A stretch of 64,000 nucleotides of DNA from Calonectria ilicicola (lineage: Eukaryota; Ascomycota; Sordariomycetes; Hypocreales; Nectriaceae): the NCBI GenBank assembly GCA_020809705.1, contig CP085832.1, forward strand, positions 2,480,001 through 2,544,000, in the 5' to 3' direction. The position numbers and the translations under genes are program-made. Of the stretch, positions 34,113 to 46,828 are shown one piece after another; position 1 is the first letter of the stretch; each line of letters begins with the position of its first letter. The notes below the pieces were generated by a model that saw only the letters and a program-made list of their open reading frames with translations, was not told the DNA's origin and made no database searches.

Positions 34113-34882
34113 CTAAAAAAGAACGGTGGGGAATCCAAGAACCTAGGGGATCTGGTCAAGATCGAATGGATGGACATTTATTTATGTTAAACAAACCCTG
34201 ACTGCTTACCATGGGCTTTTTTTGTTGTGAAATTTGGAGATTTGTCCTGGCAAACGCTGTTTTCTCAATCGTATCGAGTATTGCTGTAGCCACATTTCAA
34301 ACGCAAATTTATCCAGAAGATGGCTAAATCAAACCAACAATCCAAATTGCCCAACAGGCGGCAAATCCAATTGAGAAAAAGCATCCAATTCAAGAAATAA
34401 TAAAGCCCATGAGAGGTCATTACACTACTGGTGGCGACTTACTCTACCTGGTACGAGTGTATCTCGAATCTTTCGTCAGTCCAAGTAGTTTTTGCTCATG
34501 TCGAGACCACTCTTCACCGTTCCATTTGATATCCTGGCAAACGAGCATTTGGGCGGACCACCAATCGAAATATGTTGAACCTGTTGCCGGCTGGCTGTCA
34601 CTCGATGGCAGTCTTCAACCGAATAATTGTGCGAGTGACAAGGGTGTTTGATTTCCTGTCTACCTCATGCGAGCATAACGCATATTTATTTACAGGCCGC
34701 CCAAGTTAATACTCATCAAACCCAGCCAAGTAAGCGATTCGGACCGTCCATTCAATGACCCGTTCCCCATAATTGCCCCCAATACCAATAACAAGATTCC
34801 TCTCATACTCTTCAAGCACGCCTCCAATGAAAATCACAGGCTTGCGGGGTTACAACCCTATCCTTCACGTTCGTTCGGATGC

Positions 34883-35539
34883 TTAGTAAATGCCGGCAAC
34901 CACAAAGGCAGCCATGGCTGCAGCACCAGTGATCATGCTGGTTTTACGAGGTGCAGCGCCAGCACTGTCGGTGTCATCTGGGTTCTCATCTTCACCGTGG
35001 CCGTCGCTTTCACCGTCGAAAGTGTCTTCGTTGTCGATATCATCTTTGTCGTCAAAGTCAGCTTCATCAGTGGTGCTGAACGGGTCGGCGGTGTCGGTGA
35101 CCAAACCGAAAATTTCTAGGCTGACAGTTGCTGTAGAATAGACAGACCAAGTAATAGTGCTGCAGTTCGACAAGGCCCATGGCAATCTAGCTAGCCGGGC
35201 GTAAACTTCTGGGTGGTCTTTGCAAACTTCCTCAATGTAAATAGCAGCAGGTTCAAGAGCGTGTTCCCACTTCACAATTTCGGACACGTGAGATTTGACG
35301 GCATCAACAGCCGCGCCTGTGACATCTGGGATTACGCAAGGTCGGGTGGGTGTGGCCTGTTCAACCAGAGCATCGATGTAGTTGGCGACGAGGCTGTTGG
35401 GGAACGGGTAGCCAGTGGCTGCGGGGAGAAACAGGCTAGCGAGAGAAGTACAGTCTTCCGCATTGAGCGTTGTCGAGGGAGTATTGGCCTGGACAAGAGT
35501 GGCGGCGACACCCATGAACAAGAGGTGGATGAGCTGCAT
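34883..35539 (-). CDS. Secreted protein, probable GPI anchor
   Basis: An intronless frame of 218 residues when started at the ATG at 35539; an in-frame upstream codon is possible, but this ATG directly precedes a clean signal peptide (MQLIHLLFMGVAATLVQA). The mature part has four Cys and a Thr/Ser/Pro content typical of small secreted fungal proteins. Residues about 155-195 are strongly acidic (Asp/Glu-rich with a DDKDDIDNEDT stretch). The C-terminus is SAGAAPRK followed by a hydrophobic tail, the pattern of a GPI attachment signal with the omega site near SAG. I infer plasma-membrane or wall attachment. The function is unknown. It is convergent with the methyltransferase gene and followed upstream by the transporter gene on the same strand. 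Confidence 0.8.
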   Translation of the reverse strand: MQLIHLLFMGVAATLVQANTPSTTLNAEDCTSLASLFLPAATGYPFPNSLVANYIDALVEQATPTRPCVIPDVTGAAVDAVKSHVSEIVKWEHALEPAAIYIEEVCKDHPEVYARLARLPWALSNCSTITWSVYSTATVSLEIFGLVTDTADPFSTTDEADFDDKDDIDNEDTFDGESDGHGEDENPDDTDSAGAAPRKTSMITGAAAMAAFVVAGIY

Positions 35540-36408
35540 TTTGGCGATGCTGTGGGACTGCAACAGTGATGCCAGGTGTGGTTATTTGCTGATGCTCAAC
35601 GATGTTGATAATGGAGAATGAGCTGATGGAGGCGATGAAGATGAACAGTGGTGACAGCAAAAGGATGACCAGCAATAAAAAGTCGAAGAAACCAAGAAAA
35701 TTAAAGTAGAGAAGAAAAGTCGCGGTTGAAGTGTGCAGCTGGAAGAAGAGCAGGGGATGGACGAAATAAGTACTTGAAAATGGCCTTTCAGCTCTGCCTT
35801 CCGCCGTGAGATTGTGCATCAAAGAGGGAAGTCGCAGGCAAGAAAGTCATTGAATCGGTACCAATCCAGCCAGCCGCTTAACACTTTGCAACTTGACGTG
35901 TTGGCTCATAATAAAATAAATAATTTATGGCTCCTATTTCCTTCCATCGTAGAGTCTTTTGGTTGGTTGTGCAGCCTTTGGTCGGTGTCGTTCCTCGCGT
36001 GCGTATCTGGACCAAAATTATGAATGCCTCGTACTTGAAGCAATTCATTTTGTATGTCACCCAAGAGCCAATGGTGTTACTATAAATTCACCCTGATAGA
36101 GAGGTAATAAAAAGATCCTTCCACTTGTGCAAGTCGTCCAGGGGCTCGTGATCTGTTTTTCGTTTGCTCCTAACGCCGTTCATTCAGTGTGATGTCAACG
36201 ACGCAACCTAATTTGAGTTCTTGGCACCTGCTTCGCTCACAAAGGGCCTATGACTACAATTTTGCATGTGATTGCGATAAATTGGGAACCTTAGAACATC
36301 GATAACATGTCTATTACTAGAGAGGAGAGGTAAATTTGGATTGGAGATGATGTCCACTCAATGTTGCTCGGTAGAACACGTACCGAGTCCACATGTTCAC
36401 TCCCGCTT

Positions 36409-38036
36409 CTATTGCTCCGCACGCTCTCGTTCCTCCACAGTCAAGTCACTCTTAGCATGACCGACATCTATGAAAGCGACTAATATACAAGCGAGCCCCG
36501 CCACACCCACTCCAAGCCAAAAAGCATTCTGGTATTGTTGCTTCATACTTTGATGTGAAGTCTGCCCAACAACGACATCCCCAATTCCTTGAAAAGTACT
36601 TATGCCGAGGAACAGAGCACTGTTGATGAGAGCCCCTGCCATGCCCTGCCGTCGTGCAGGTAGGTTGGTTGTGATGAACACGTTGCTTACTGTGAAAGTT
36701 ATGTCAATGCCTATCGTTGAGCCGATCATGGCCGGCATGACCCAAGCCCAATAGTTTGGGTTATCGGGCATGAGAGCAAACAGCAGGCAGCTAACGATAT
36801 ATCCCAAGCCAGAAATAATGAGAAGGATACGACCCGGAAGATGATGCAATGTCAAGCCGCCGACAGTGCCAAACATAATTCCGCCAACGATAAGAGGCAC
36901 ATACCAGAGTGCAGTCACCAATGGGCTCTTCTCCAAAACAAGCTCAATGTAGAAGCTGCTATAGAAAAGAAATACACCAAAGGAACCATACCCAAGGAAA
37001 AGCGCTAGCACAAGGCGCTTCATATATGGTGGTGAAAAGACGTCAGGTGGGATTAGCGGATTCTGAACCAACCAGCCCTCAACGTAAACGGCGGCGGCGA
37101 TAAAGCATGCGCCTACGACAAGCGCGACAATGATCTGCGGACTCGCCCAACCATTGGGTGCTTGAGAGCTGTCCGTTATGGCGTACACAACAAGTATCAG
37201 ACCAGGAACAATAGTTGCAACGCCCCACCAGTCCATCCGCACATCTGGAGGGGGTCTGGCGCGGAAGTCCCATGGGACACAGAAGAAGGCGACGGTACAG
37301 ATGACAGCCAGCATCATGGTCCCAATCCAAAAGTACCACTTCCACGATAAAAATTGTCCACAAATACCTCCCATTAGAATGCCGGCAAAGAAACCCACTG
37401 GTGCAAAGGCTCCATAAAGAGCAAAGGCGAGGTTCTTGCGCGGCCCAGGCCGGTACGTTTTTCCAAGCAATGTGATGCCGGCTGGTAAGAATGCAGCCGT
37501 TCCCAGACCTTGCAATGCTCGGCAGATAATAAGCATTACATAATTCTTACTGAAGCCCGCAATAAGACACCAGAGACAAAACCAAGATAGCCCAGTAGTG
37601 AAGGTGATGTGTGCGCCGTGCATGTCGTTGAGTCGACCAAAAGGCAGAAGAAACGCTGCTGTGACGAGAGAGAAGACGCTGGCTGGCCAGGTTCGAGACG
37701 CTTCGGGAATATTGAGTTCAGTTGAAATTGGAGGCAAAATAATGTGGAATCCTGAAACGAAAAACTCCTGTGCTCTTCAGATCAGCATGCTAACCTCTAA
37801 TGTCGTTCTAGGTTGATGTCGCGGAAAGCGGAACGACGACCAAGCCGCCCCGGCGCTCAAACCGGACGTACCGCCATAGCCATCGAGCCCAAAAGTGATA
37901 TTAAAAATCCGACTTCAGCCCAAATAGTGCCGAACACTGCCGGTCTCTGCCGTCCAAGTTTCTCAACATCCAAGGAGGTGGAACCAGCAACCGATTCCGG
38001 ATCGCCAACCTCGGCGGTCGGGCTTTCGGGCCTCAT
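36409..38036 (-). CDS. Major facilitator transporter, DHA2-like (14 helices)
   Basis: Two exons (38036-37872 and 37767-36409) join in phase 0 to 507 residues over a 104-nt intron, making the family-typical MAMAEFFVSGFHIILPP across the junction. About 13-14 hydrophobic helices are visible. Motif A is present in the first loop as FGRLNDMHG. Helix 5 carries a motif C-like GAFAPVGFFAGILMGG. The start ATG at 38036 precedes a 35-residue polar N-terminus. The family includes drug:H+ antiporters such as yeast Atr1 and many toxin exporters; the substrate cannot be read from the sequence. The gene is divergent from a Zn2Cys6 regulator 1.1 kb away, an arrangement often seen for locally controlled transporters. 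Confidence 0.92.
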
Positions 38037-39161
38037 TATTGCCACAAGTGGGAAATTGTATTGATGCAAGACTGAGTGAATCCTTAGGTCGAATTCAAGA
38101 AGCTCAGTTGCGGCGAGGAGCTGTCTATTATATGGTAATTTGGTGGTCGCCCGAGTACGACGAGACCAATGACCAGCAAGGCGCTCTCCACGAATGATGG
38201 CATTATAAATCAGTCCAAGGCTCCGCCTCATCTGTCTCATCAATCTATCCCCATATAGAGTATGCAAGCCATGAGATGGACTTCCCTGATCTGGCAAGGC
38301 TAGGTATCATTGAGGAAGACCCGCAGTTGACAAAATACATTGGACACCGCCTAAATTCGTCACACAATCTACCTGCAAGACAAAATATAACACAATGAAA
38401 GATGTGTTAAAATAGATAAAAATGACTCCTAGTTTTACTAAATAATTCGTCTTGTTTATTTTCATTGTTTCAATTCATTTATTATTTGTCTTCTTGATTC
38501 AATTCCGCCATAATGTGCCATCTTTTTTGTCACTTAGGTGCAAGGCTCCAAGGACCCACATCAACGGGTTTGACTTCTGCCCCGAAGAACATGCAAGCCG
38601 TGGGCTCGAGTTCCCTGATCTAGCATGGCTTGAGATTAGCCAAGGAAGCGTCCGAACACCCTTCCTATCATTGGGTTGCTGAGATGGGGTCAAAAGGCGG
38701 CTTGCCCACATTCTTAATTCCATGGCAACCCTGTCAAGAAATCGATCGTGGCCCGTGGCGAATCACAAACGCTCATGCATGACATGGGTTTTTATCTTCC
38801 CGATTGAGTCTAGGGGCGGTGAATAAACAACCAAAATCTCCACCACAACCATCAAACACACACTCCGTGATGTCAAGCCAAGGTGCAAATACCGGGACTC
38901 GCTGAGGGGCTTACTAAGTCCTGTTGCTGGCGGAAAGACCGTTGTAGTATTGCCGACCGTTCTCTTAATTACATCTAGCACTATATGCAATTGGCGAGTC
39001 TACCGGCTTCCAACAGCTTCGAGAAACGTCATCCCCGCGTTGAGTCTTGTTCGGGTGGGCCAGCCGTCGCGCCGGGTCATCAACTTCCTATCGCACCAAG
39101 CCCATCCATCCAGATACCGTCCCGCCTTTGGCCAAACGCGTCTGCCGTTCACGTTACCAAA
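38037..39161. promoter_or_regulatory. Divergent upstream region of transporter and regulator
   Basis: A 1.1-kb region between two head-to-head genes with no supportable coding frame. It must hold both promoters. Zn2Cys6 proteins usually bind paired CGG triplets; scattered CGG/CCG triplets are present but I could not define a clear palindromic pair. Any shared control is inferred from layout only. Confidence 0.4.
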
Positions 39162-40828
39162 ATGGAGCCCCTCCGAATATCAACTCTTCCCAGCAAAGAT
39201 TGCCACAATTGCCGTCCCCGCAGGCTCCGCTGCGATCGTTCTCTACCGGCTTGTCTCAAATGTACGTCGTCTGGACAAGTGTGTCTTGGCTATGGGAAAC
39301 GGGTCAGGTTTTCGGGTGCAGTAGCCAGCCGTGGGAAATTGGCCGGCAAAAAGATTCCTGTAATTGAATCTGTAAAGGAGCCGGGATGCACAGGGTCAAA
39401 GGAACAATCCTACATAATAGAAAAACGGCCAAGCCCCACCTCCAGCAGAACCCCTAGTCTTAACAGCAACCCAATCATCCCATCCTTAGTCGATCCCTTG
39501 TTCAATGGTGTGGGCTACACATATCGTCACTACCTCTCGTATTGTAAGTCCTGCCACATCACTACTATCCACGAACATGAACTGACCTCACTGAGATACG
39601 ACTCGGTTATGTCAGGATCTCATGGTGGTTGACCTCCCGAACAATCCATTTCGCCAACTGGTTACACTGAGCGAGACGCATCCGGTTTTACAGCATGTCT
39701 TTGTAGCCTCCTCAGCTGCTCATCTTTCCAATACTCTAAAATTGCCAATATCTAACACCCTGCCCAATGGCACAATGATCACAAAATACATCAATACTGA
39801 AGCATCCCAGCGTGCGTGGATAGATGCTCTGACCGCCAAGCAAAGGGCGTTACAGTCTCTGAATGCAACACTACAAAACATCGAAGCGGTTGGAAGTGAA
39901 ATCGTATTAATAGCGGTGTTATTCTTCATCAATTTAGAGTGCATTGAATCCGGGAAGCATGGTTGGAGAGCCCACCTAGAAGGAAGTGGCAGACTGCTTG
40001 AGGGGCTTCCGCCACCAAACGTCTCGAACGAAATGTTTAGGGATTGTATCATATCAGACTGCTATTTGTGAGCGAGTCCGTGCATCTGAACTAAACTTTC
40101 CCTGACTATCATCCAGGTATTTCACCTTTGCATCGGTATTCGCGCAGGAACCGCCAGGTCTCTCGTCCTTCTCCTCCTTAGCAAAAACATCATCCGTTAT
40201 ACGGCGAGTAGCTTACAGCAGTCTTTTCTGTTGCCCTGCTGAGATCATGCAAATTTTACTAGCAGCTGCACAGCTATCAAACCAACTGGGTCATGCCGAT
40301 GATAAGTCTCAGTCTCGAGTCACCGAGGCGGGAATGGACTTGCTGACTCGCGCATCGTCTTTTGACCTCGACGCATGGGAAAACGATACGGACGGCATAA
40401 CACCAGGCCGCCAGGTCAAGGAGATTGCCAGCCGCAGGCATGCTGCCGCCACGTATCAGCTGGCATGTTGCTTGTACATCTTGTGCGCCGTTCCGTCCAT
40501 CAAAGGTCTCCTCCCACTGGGTGCGGAAGAGGCTTGGGAACATGATCTCACGTGTCACCTGTCAGCCATCGCTGACGAAGACCCAAACTTTAAGGGAACG
40601 GTGTGGCCGACTTTCATTGCCGGCGCTCAAGCCCGGCATCCGGACCAACAGGCATGGTCCATGGATCGAATGCAGAGAATTCTACTGTATCTTCCATGGG
40701 GGTTCGTATACACTGCGATAGATGCGCTCCAGGTTATCTGGACAATGAGGGCAGAGGCTGCAGATCAGACACAGTGCAACTGGTTGCAAATTCTGAAGGA
40801 TCCCAAGATAAACTTTTTGTTAATTTGA
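39162..40828 (+). CDS. Zn2Cys6 transcription factor
   Basis: Three exons (39162-39543, 39596-40067, 40117-40828) join in frame to 521 residues; both introns are about 50 nt with CTGAC-type branch sites. The binuclear zinc cluster is at residues 14-41 with spacing CX2CX6CX6CX2CX6C (C14, C17, C24, C31, C34, C41). After a basic and Ser-rich linker comes the regulatory domain of the fungal_trans_2 type, starting DPLFNGVGYTYRHYLSY and followed by NNPFRQLVTLSETHPVLQHV and ASSAAHLSN, a well-known signature. The second intron acceptor at 39595 is chosen because the later AG at 39615 brings a stop. The open frame extends 59 codons upstream, but the ATG at 39162 gives the standard short N-terminus. It may control the divergent transporter. 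Confidence 0.9.
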
Positions 40829-42764
40829 AGGTGATCAGGCCACTTCTCTTCCTTTGCTTATTTTTGCCTTTATCCCCATTGGCCTTTTGTAATCTTCTTT
40901 TTTTCTTTTTTTCGTTGCTTTTTGATTACACGCGATCGAAGAAGGACAAGAACACACTCGTGATCGGAGAGAAGCAAGTGCGGGGTGTTAGAAACTAAAC
41001 CAAAGTGTGGCACAGTGCACCACAATGCATGTGGGGGAACTCAAATATGATGTTGGCCAAGAGTAGAGGGGGTGATGAGTTATGCGTTCCGCGGCTTCGC
41101 CGATCACAAAAGAACGACACCGGTTCCGCCTAGGGCAGCAGATTTACCGGAGCCTCGACACTCAAGTGGCGTATTCAACAGCCTTAACGGACAAGTCTCG
41201 GGTTCGAGATCTGCCATCGGTATGTAGTCATATGACTAGACACTAACCTGGCGTCCGAGACATTTGACGTGAGTTTGACGTATGTTGCCTCGGAATTGCT
41301 CTCGGAGGCCATCTCGTTCATGTCTGTGTCCGATTCCGCGCGACCACAAGCTGAAGCCACCTTCAAAATGGGTTGTACGTGCAGTCTTACCCCCAAAAAC
41401 ACGGACATATCGTCCGGGGTTTGTGGTTTTTTTTTCTTTTTTCTTACTCTTCGTTGCTTTTTCCAAGGCGTTCGATGCAGCTAGCCCACGTAACTAATGT
41501 AAGAGTCCGTGGAGAAATCTTTTTTGGCGTACTGTGTGATAATGCCCTGCGAGACGTCTATTCTCATGGTACTTGGACAAAAAAAAACATACCCCAAATG
41601 TTTTGCACGGTGTCTTGAGGTCGGACTTATGGTCTAATAAGATAGTATGATTGGCATTTCAGCTTACGCCCTAGTTCTTCCAAAGAGATTATGCCCGGTC
41701 CCGACTTTTGGCCCTGGTTAGATTTAGGGTCCTTGGGCGCTCGGTTGGACTCATAGGCTGTCTCGAAGGACCCATCTTTTCGTGTCGTGGCGGGATGGAT
41801 GCCTCGTGGCATCGTCGTTGCCGGGATAATGCAAATGGTGCGAGACTGTAAAGAAAAATATGAGACACGGGATCTTTTTTCCTGTCGACAAGCTGAGGTT
41901 ACGCGAGGGGGTTACCGGCAATGGCGATCTAGTGGCTTGTTGTTAGCTTCTGACAGGCTTAGCTTGGGACGCTAGGATTGGAGAAAGTGAGACACGCAAG
42001 AAGAGAAATGACAGAACTAACCCATGGTGGAGGCGGGGTTGGGCTATCGATAATGACCACTGCAAAACCGCACGACACGACATGGATAGGGTTGGTAACG
42101 GAGTTTATGGGGATGGAGATGGATGCATGGGCGGATGGGGCGATGAAACGAACATGCTCAAACCTCACGCCAAAAGACACGAGGTTGATAGCGGATTCAA
42201 CGGCCCCTTGATCGGGTTCCTGAATATCTGTGCTGCCCTTTGTATTAAATTTGTTAGTGTTGCTCACTTGCAAGTGATGCGGGCCATTTAAGCCGCGGCG
42301 TCGATCAATGGGGCAATTATCGCCACTCCTCACCTCGTTAGCCCCAGAGCTAAACCAGGAGCAGCAGCGCGACAGAGCTACTCGTTCGCTACCAGAGGAA
42401 CACGGGCGGAAGATTGCGACGGCGATGAAGGCCCTGTCCATGTCCATGTCGCGGTCATGCCAAGAAGCATCATCTGAAGTCGCTGCACTGTGTATGCCGC
42501 CACTAGGTGGCAGTCCCTGAGAATGGGCGCCAACCAGACGTTATTGGCCCCGCGGGTGTGCCAGAGATGCCGCTGAGCACTGCAAGGGATGCGGCGTGTG
42601 TGGCCCTAGGCTGGCTGGACTAAAAAAAAGTAATGGCAATGCTTCTTTGCCATCTGGGGAACCAAGGGGAGCCCATTCCAGTCATAAATCTCGGGTGTGG
42701 ACCAACGCTCCCCCATCTCGCCGCCAGATGCAAACTTCCAACCTACCTCACCACCAGCGCCAGT
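40829..42764. other. Intergenic stretch between the two regulators
   Basis: Frames up to 162 codons occur (42447-41959 on the minus strand) but show no domain, start context or splice partners. Two T-rich runs lie near 40898 and 41425. The part from about 42300 to 42760 is likely promoter and leader of the next gene. Confidence 0.45.
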
Positions 42765-45540
42765 ATGCGACGGCAGAACCGCTCCTGCGACCAGTGCCGC
42801 AAGGCCAAGCGCGCCTGCAATGCGCCCTCGCTGTGGGATGTCCACGGCAAGATGAAGAAGCGTCCGCGGCCGGGCACCGAGGACGCCGCGACCCTTATCA
42901 CGCTGACCGAACAGGACCTTGGTGAGTGCTATCATCTGCGTCCCCATCCTCCTCCTCCTACTACTCCTACGACTGCTACTCCTCATCTTCCCCATCACGG
43001 GATTCTGGCACTAATGGCACGAACCCCGCCCCGCAGACGAGTATGAGACGTGCGCCTCGCCTTGCTCTCACTGCCTACGAACCGGCAAGCAATGCACTTT
43101 GCACTGGGTTCGGAACCAGTTGCGCAGTAGCCTAACTAGCAAATCTACCGGCACCAGTGATCGACGCAGCCCCGGCAAACCGCCCAGCATCCCCTGGCAG
43201 CCCTCTCCCTCGTCGGAGTCGGCATTTGAAGCAGACACCACGCCGGCAGCAGAACCAGCCACGGCTCCAGGACCAACTTCGTCCTCAGCATCATCGCCAC
43301 CCGAGCAGCTGCTCCCTGAGGAGGGCAGTCCCAAATCCAACTCGACTGGCGTCCTGGAACTGTCCTGGGCATCCATCTCAACCCCCAGCCTGACCCCACC
43401 AGACCTAGTCGACTCCAGTTACGGGGCTGTCCCCATCAACACCTTCGACGAGCCCGTTGTCGTTGGAGCTGTCTTTAACACTGAACCCACTACATATCCT
43501 ATTCACCCGGCCGAGGCCGCCCTCACTTCGGACTTTGAGTCTCCGACCCTTCCAGCACAACACGGATTTGCAACCACAGCAGCCAACGATGTTAATGAAT
43601 TACCTCTCTACGAGGCACAGCAGACTCAATATGCCCAGGCCGAATCGTCTCCTCTCCTTTCTGGCTCTTACCAAACTAACATGGGTTCCGCCTTCAACGC
43701 CAGCCAATATTCCAGCAGTGTGACGAGCAGCACCCCTTCGATTTCTCCCTTCTCCACCGCTAGCCTCATGGCTTCCAACACCAACAAGAAGCTCATTTCG
43801 GACAATCTCATGCGCATCTATCACGACGCTTTTGAATTCGCTCTGACCTGTTGTTTGTCGCCCGAAGCTTGCCCATACCAGTTGTCTGAGCAATCTCCCC
43901 AGAGCGTTAGTTGGTTGGCATGCCGCTATGACACAATCAGCCTCATGAACCAGTATGACCCAGACCAGAAGGAAACCATCATCTACCACCGCGTCACCAA
44001 ACTGGACAGAGCAGCCCAAAAGAGTGGCTTGATCCGACTAACAAAAGTCCAAGATAGAGCCATCTCCAAAGCCCTCTACCTGTCCATCCTAGCCTACGCA
44101 ACACAGTGGGCTCAGGGCAGCCAGCGCGAACGCGAGCAGTATCCGCCAAACTTGAATGACCCACACCTGGATTACGCCGCCGATGATGTGAGCTCCGAAT
44201 TCGATCGCGTCCTTCAAAAATCACTTTGGACCCAGGCAAAGCGTGCCCTGGATGACTGTTCAGACATTGAGTGCTTCCGCATTGTATGCGCGGATTGGAT
44301 CATGGGTCTAACGCAGAGGCCGATGGAAAAAGACGACCTTGATTTCGACGTCCCTCAAACTGTCTTCGGGTCCAAAACCCACATAGTCGGCGGAAGAGGT
44401 TCCGTCGCATCACGCACGAGTGATATTCTTGCCACGGCCGGGCCCCCAATTTTCACCGAACGTGCTGCCCGAAAAGTCCATGCTCTCAAGTACAGATACG
44501 AAACACGCAGGGCCGGCATCTGCGAAGTGGAGGACAACTTTTCGGAGCTAGAACCAAGCCCTCCCGAGGCTTTTGCCCCAGACGACATTAGCACCTTTGG
44601 CCTCATGTATTGGATGACAATCATGATTGATACGATTGCGTCCGCTATGCACAACCGCCCGATTGTCATTTCCGACGAAGAGTGCCAACACAATGCGACA
44701 TACATAGGTCATCTTCCAAGTATTGGCTTTGATATTGATTGCAGCCCACACGACATGAGCTGGTGGGCCGGTTTGTTTGACAATGATCTTAAAGAGAGTT
44801 GCGTGCTGCTCTGGCCATGCTCAACCGATACTGCAGTCAAGGCCATCATCGCGTCAACCCCGGTCAAAGTGGTCCTGTTCAGACATGTGGTATCGCTTCA
44901 AAGCACCGTTAGAAACAACTACTGTGGAGAGATTGTGGAAAATATCATCAGCAACGCCATGGCCGTCTACAAGCACTGGCGCATGACCTATGGTGCCTTG
45001 TTTAGAGGCTTTGTCGACAACTATGACACGGTTCCGTTACACATGCGGGTTTGGTTCATCCATGTTATCGTCTATTTCCACTACGCGGCTCTCCTTCTTG
45101 CAGATATAATTGAAGTGGTTGATATGAAGGGCCTTGGAGTCGAGTTCGCTTCTCAAGTCCGCATGAATGTCGGCATAGTTGGACTCTTGAGATCAGGCAG
45201 CACAAAGGCCGTTTCTGATCTCGCGCGAGTCGCAACAAGTCCCAACCCGCAATCAACTGAGTTTCACTTTGCAGTTGTTCTGCAACCCATTCTGCCAGAA
45301 CCCTGGACAATGATGCTCATCAAGTGTTTCACCAAAACCGCGATTCTCTATCTGGCCGAAGTCGCCAAGGTGGCCCAGCGCGAGCCTCTCTCTCTACAGA
45401 CCCCGCCAGTCATGATGCTGGTGAACCGATGCGAATATTGCGTAAAGGCGGTCTATTGCTTGGGCAAGAAGTCAGACATGGCGCAAGCCATTAGCGTTGT
45501 GCTGTACTCCGCACTCAAGCCATATCTGGCTGTTTGTTAA
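42765..45540 (+). CDS. Zn2Cys6 transcription factor with split zinc cluster
   Basis: Two exons (42765-42921 and 43037-45540) join across a 115-nt intron to 886 residues. The cluster starts CDQCRKAKRAC (C8, C11, C18) and resumes CSHCLRTGKQC (C62, C65, C72); between the third and fourth Cys lie 43 residues instead of the usual 5-16, and the intron falls in that insert. A further Cys at 58 is an alternative ligand. The next 150 residues are Ser/Pro/Thr-rich, low complexity. From about residue 250 (RIYHDAFEFALTCCLSPEACPY) onward the protein has the helical character of the fungal transcription factor middle homology region, with several conserved-looking blocks such as EQYPPNLNDPHLDYAADD and GLMYWMTIMIDTIASAMHNRP. 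It acts as a nuclear DNA-binding regulator; its target pathway is unknown. Confidence 0.9.
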
Positions 45541-46828
45541 ACCCCTTTACCCCCTTTGTTAACCCCCGAGGTGTTATTAGACCCCGCAAGCAGATGTTTG
45601 GATACATGCTGTTTATGTAATGCCGTCATGTATATTAGCGAGCAATTGGATACTATTTTTGTTTAAGATATTTTGTTCACATTTGGTGAAATTGTGATGG
45701 TCAGTGGTGTTGTGGGGATAACTTGCCACCTGGATGCGCTCGGTTCGCTCCAATAGCTCGCCATTTTATGCCCTAGGAAATATACCAATCAACAGGACAT
45801 GGTCTAGCGTGCCCCTCACACCATTATCCTATCATTCAATATTAAACGCAACCCTGAATCTCTCGGTCCACGTGTTGGCCAACGCCGTCCGTCTAAAAGC
45901 GGAGCCAACCACACTGTTTCACGTCCAGCCTTCAATCAACTCGCTCCAAAGACATTCGCACGTTTTATGTTGGCAACTCGTCCCCTCCACCAGAAACACC
46001 GAATGGCCTCAATTACCATCAAGGGTTGATAGCGTTCAGACCACAATGCCGGCATCCCCGACCCCAACCGTCTTTCGTGAATCATGGAAGTACCTCCACT
46101 CCAGCCACAGTGTCAATGTGCAAAAACAATTCCAGACCAATAACTCACCTTACTAAAATCGCCTGGCATCCAGCCAATTTCCTATTTGGGACTCATGCAA
46201 CAGGCCTTAGACCGGCCGATGTAGGTCAAACCCGACTGGCATGTGACTCACTTGATTTCCAGGAGGAGTGATCTACTTCTAAATGCCCCTTACAGACATT
46301 TCTCACCGCCGTGGCTGGAATGGGTGAAACTAGGTCCACAGCCCAGCCCTTTTCAGTCAGTTGATCATATACAATGCGTGAATGACCAGGTACCTGGTTC
46401 CCACTGGGTGAGAGGTTTTTTTTTTTTTTCAACTATGTCAGCCCATGAGAATGCCATGTCTGACTCGTAACTTCCACCCCTTACCCAATCGATATATCAG
46501 GTAACGAGCAGTTTTTTTTTTTTAAAAAAAAAAAAAAAAGACGCCGCACAAATGAGAAAGCAAATATCAAGTTCTCGGCCGAAGCGAGTTAAATATGGTT
46601 GGTACTAGCTTAACCTGCAAAACCCATAGCTTTTAAACAATCCACAACCTCCTCCTAGCAAAAATCCTACCACAGTTGTGGCCGCTCACTGCGCATTTGG
46701 AAGGCAAAACGTGGGGGCTGGCGCTCAGGCACTGCAGCCCCAAGACATAGCAGCCCCTCCATTGGTTGTCCCCACTGAAACGTTCATTTTTGGTGGCCTC
46801 GTGGTGGCCAAAAAGAAAAAAAAAATTG
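45541..46828. other. Intergenic stretch
   Basis: One 140-codon plus frame at 45734 has no features of a real protein. A poly(T) run near 46418 and a poly(T)-poly(A) palindrome at 46512 are the only notable items. Confidence 0.45.
46512..46539. repeat. Poly(T)-poly(A) palindrome
   Basis: Twelve T followed by sixteen A with no spacer, resembling the junction near 15662. Confidence 0.8.

Noticed and set aside
41161..41225. GGTTCGAGATC resembling a tRNA B box
   Set aside because: No matching A box at the right distance and the acceptor and T stems do not pair.
41959..42447. 162-codon minus-strand frame between the two regulators
   Set aside because: It opens without a supported start, has no domain and no junction to another exon; kept only as a possible unknown.
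32700..45540. Secondary metabolite gene cluster
   Set aside because: A LaeA-like methyltransferase, exporter and regulators are present but no polyketide synthase, peptide synthetase, terpene synthase, P450 or oxidoreductase is found.
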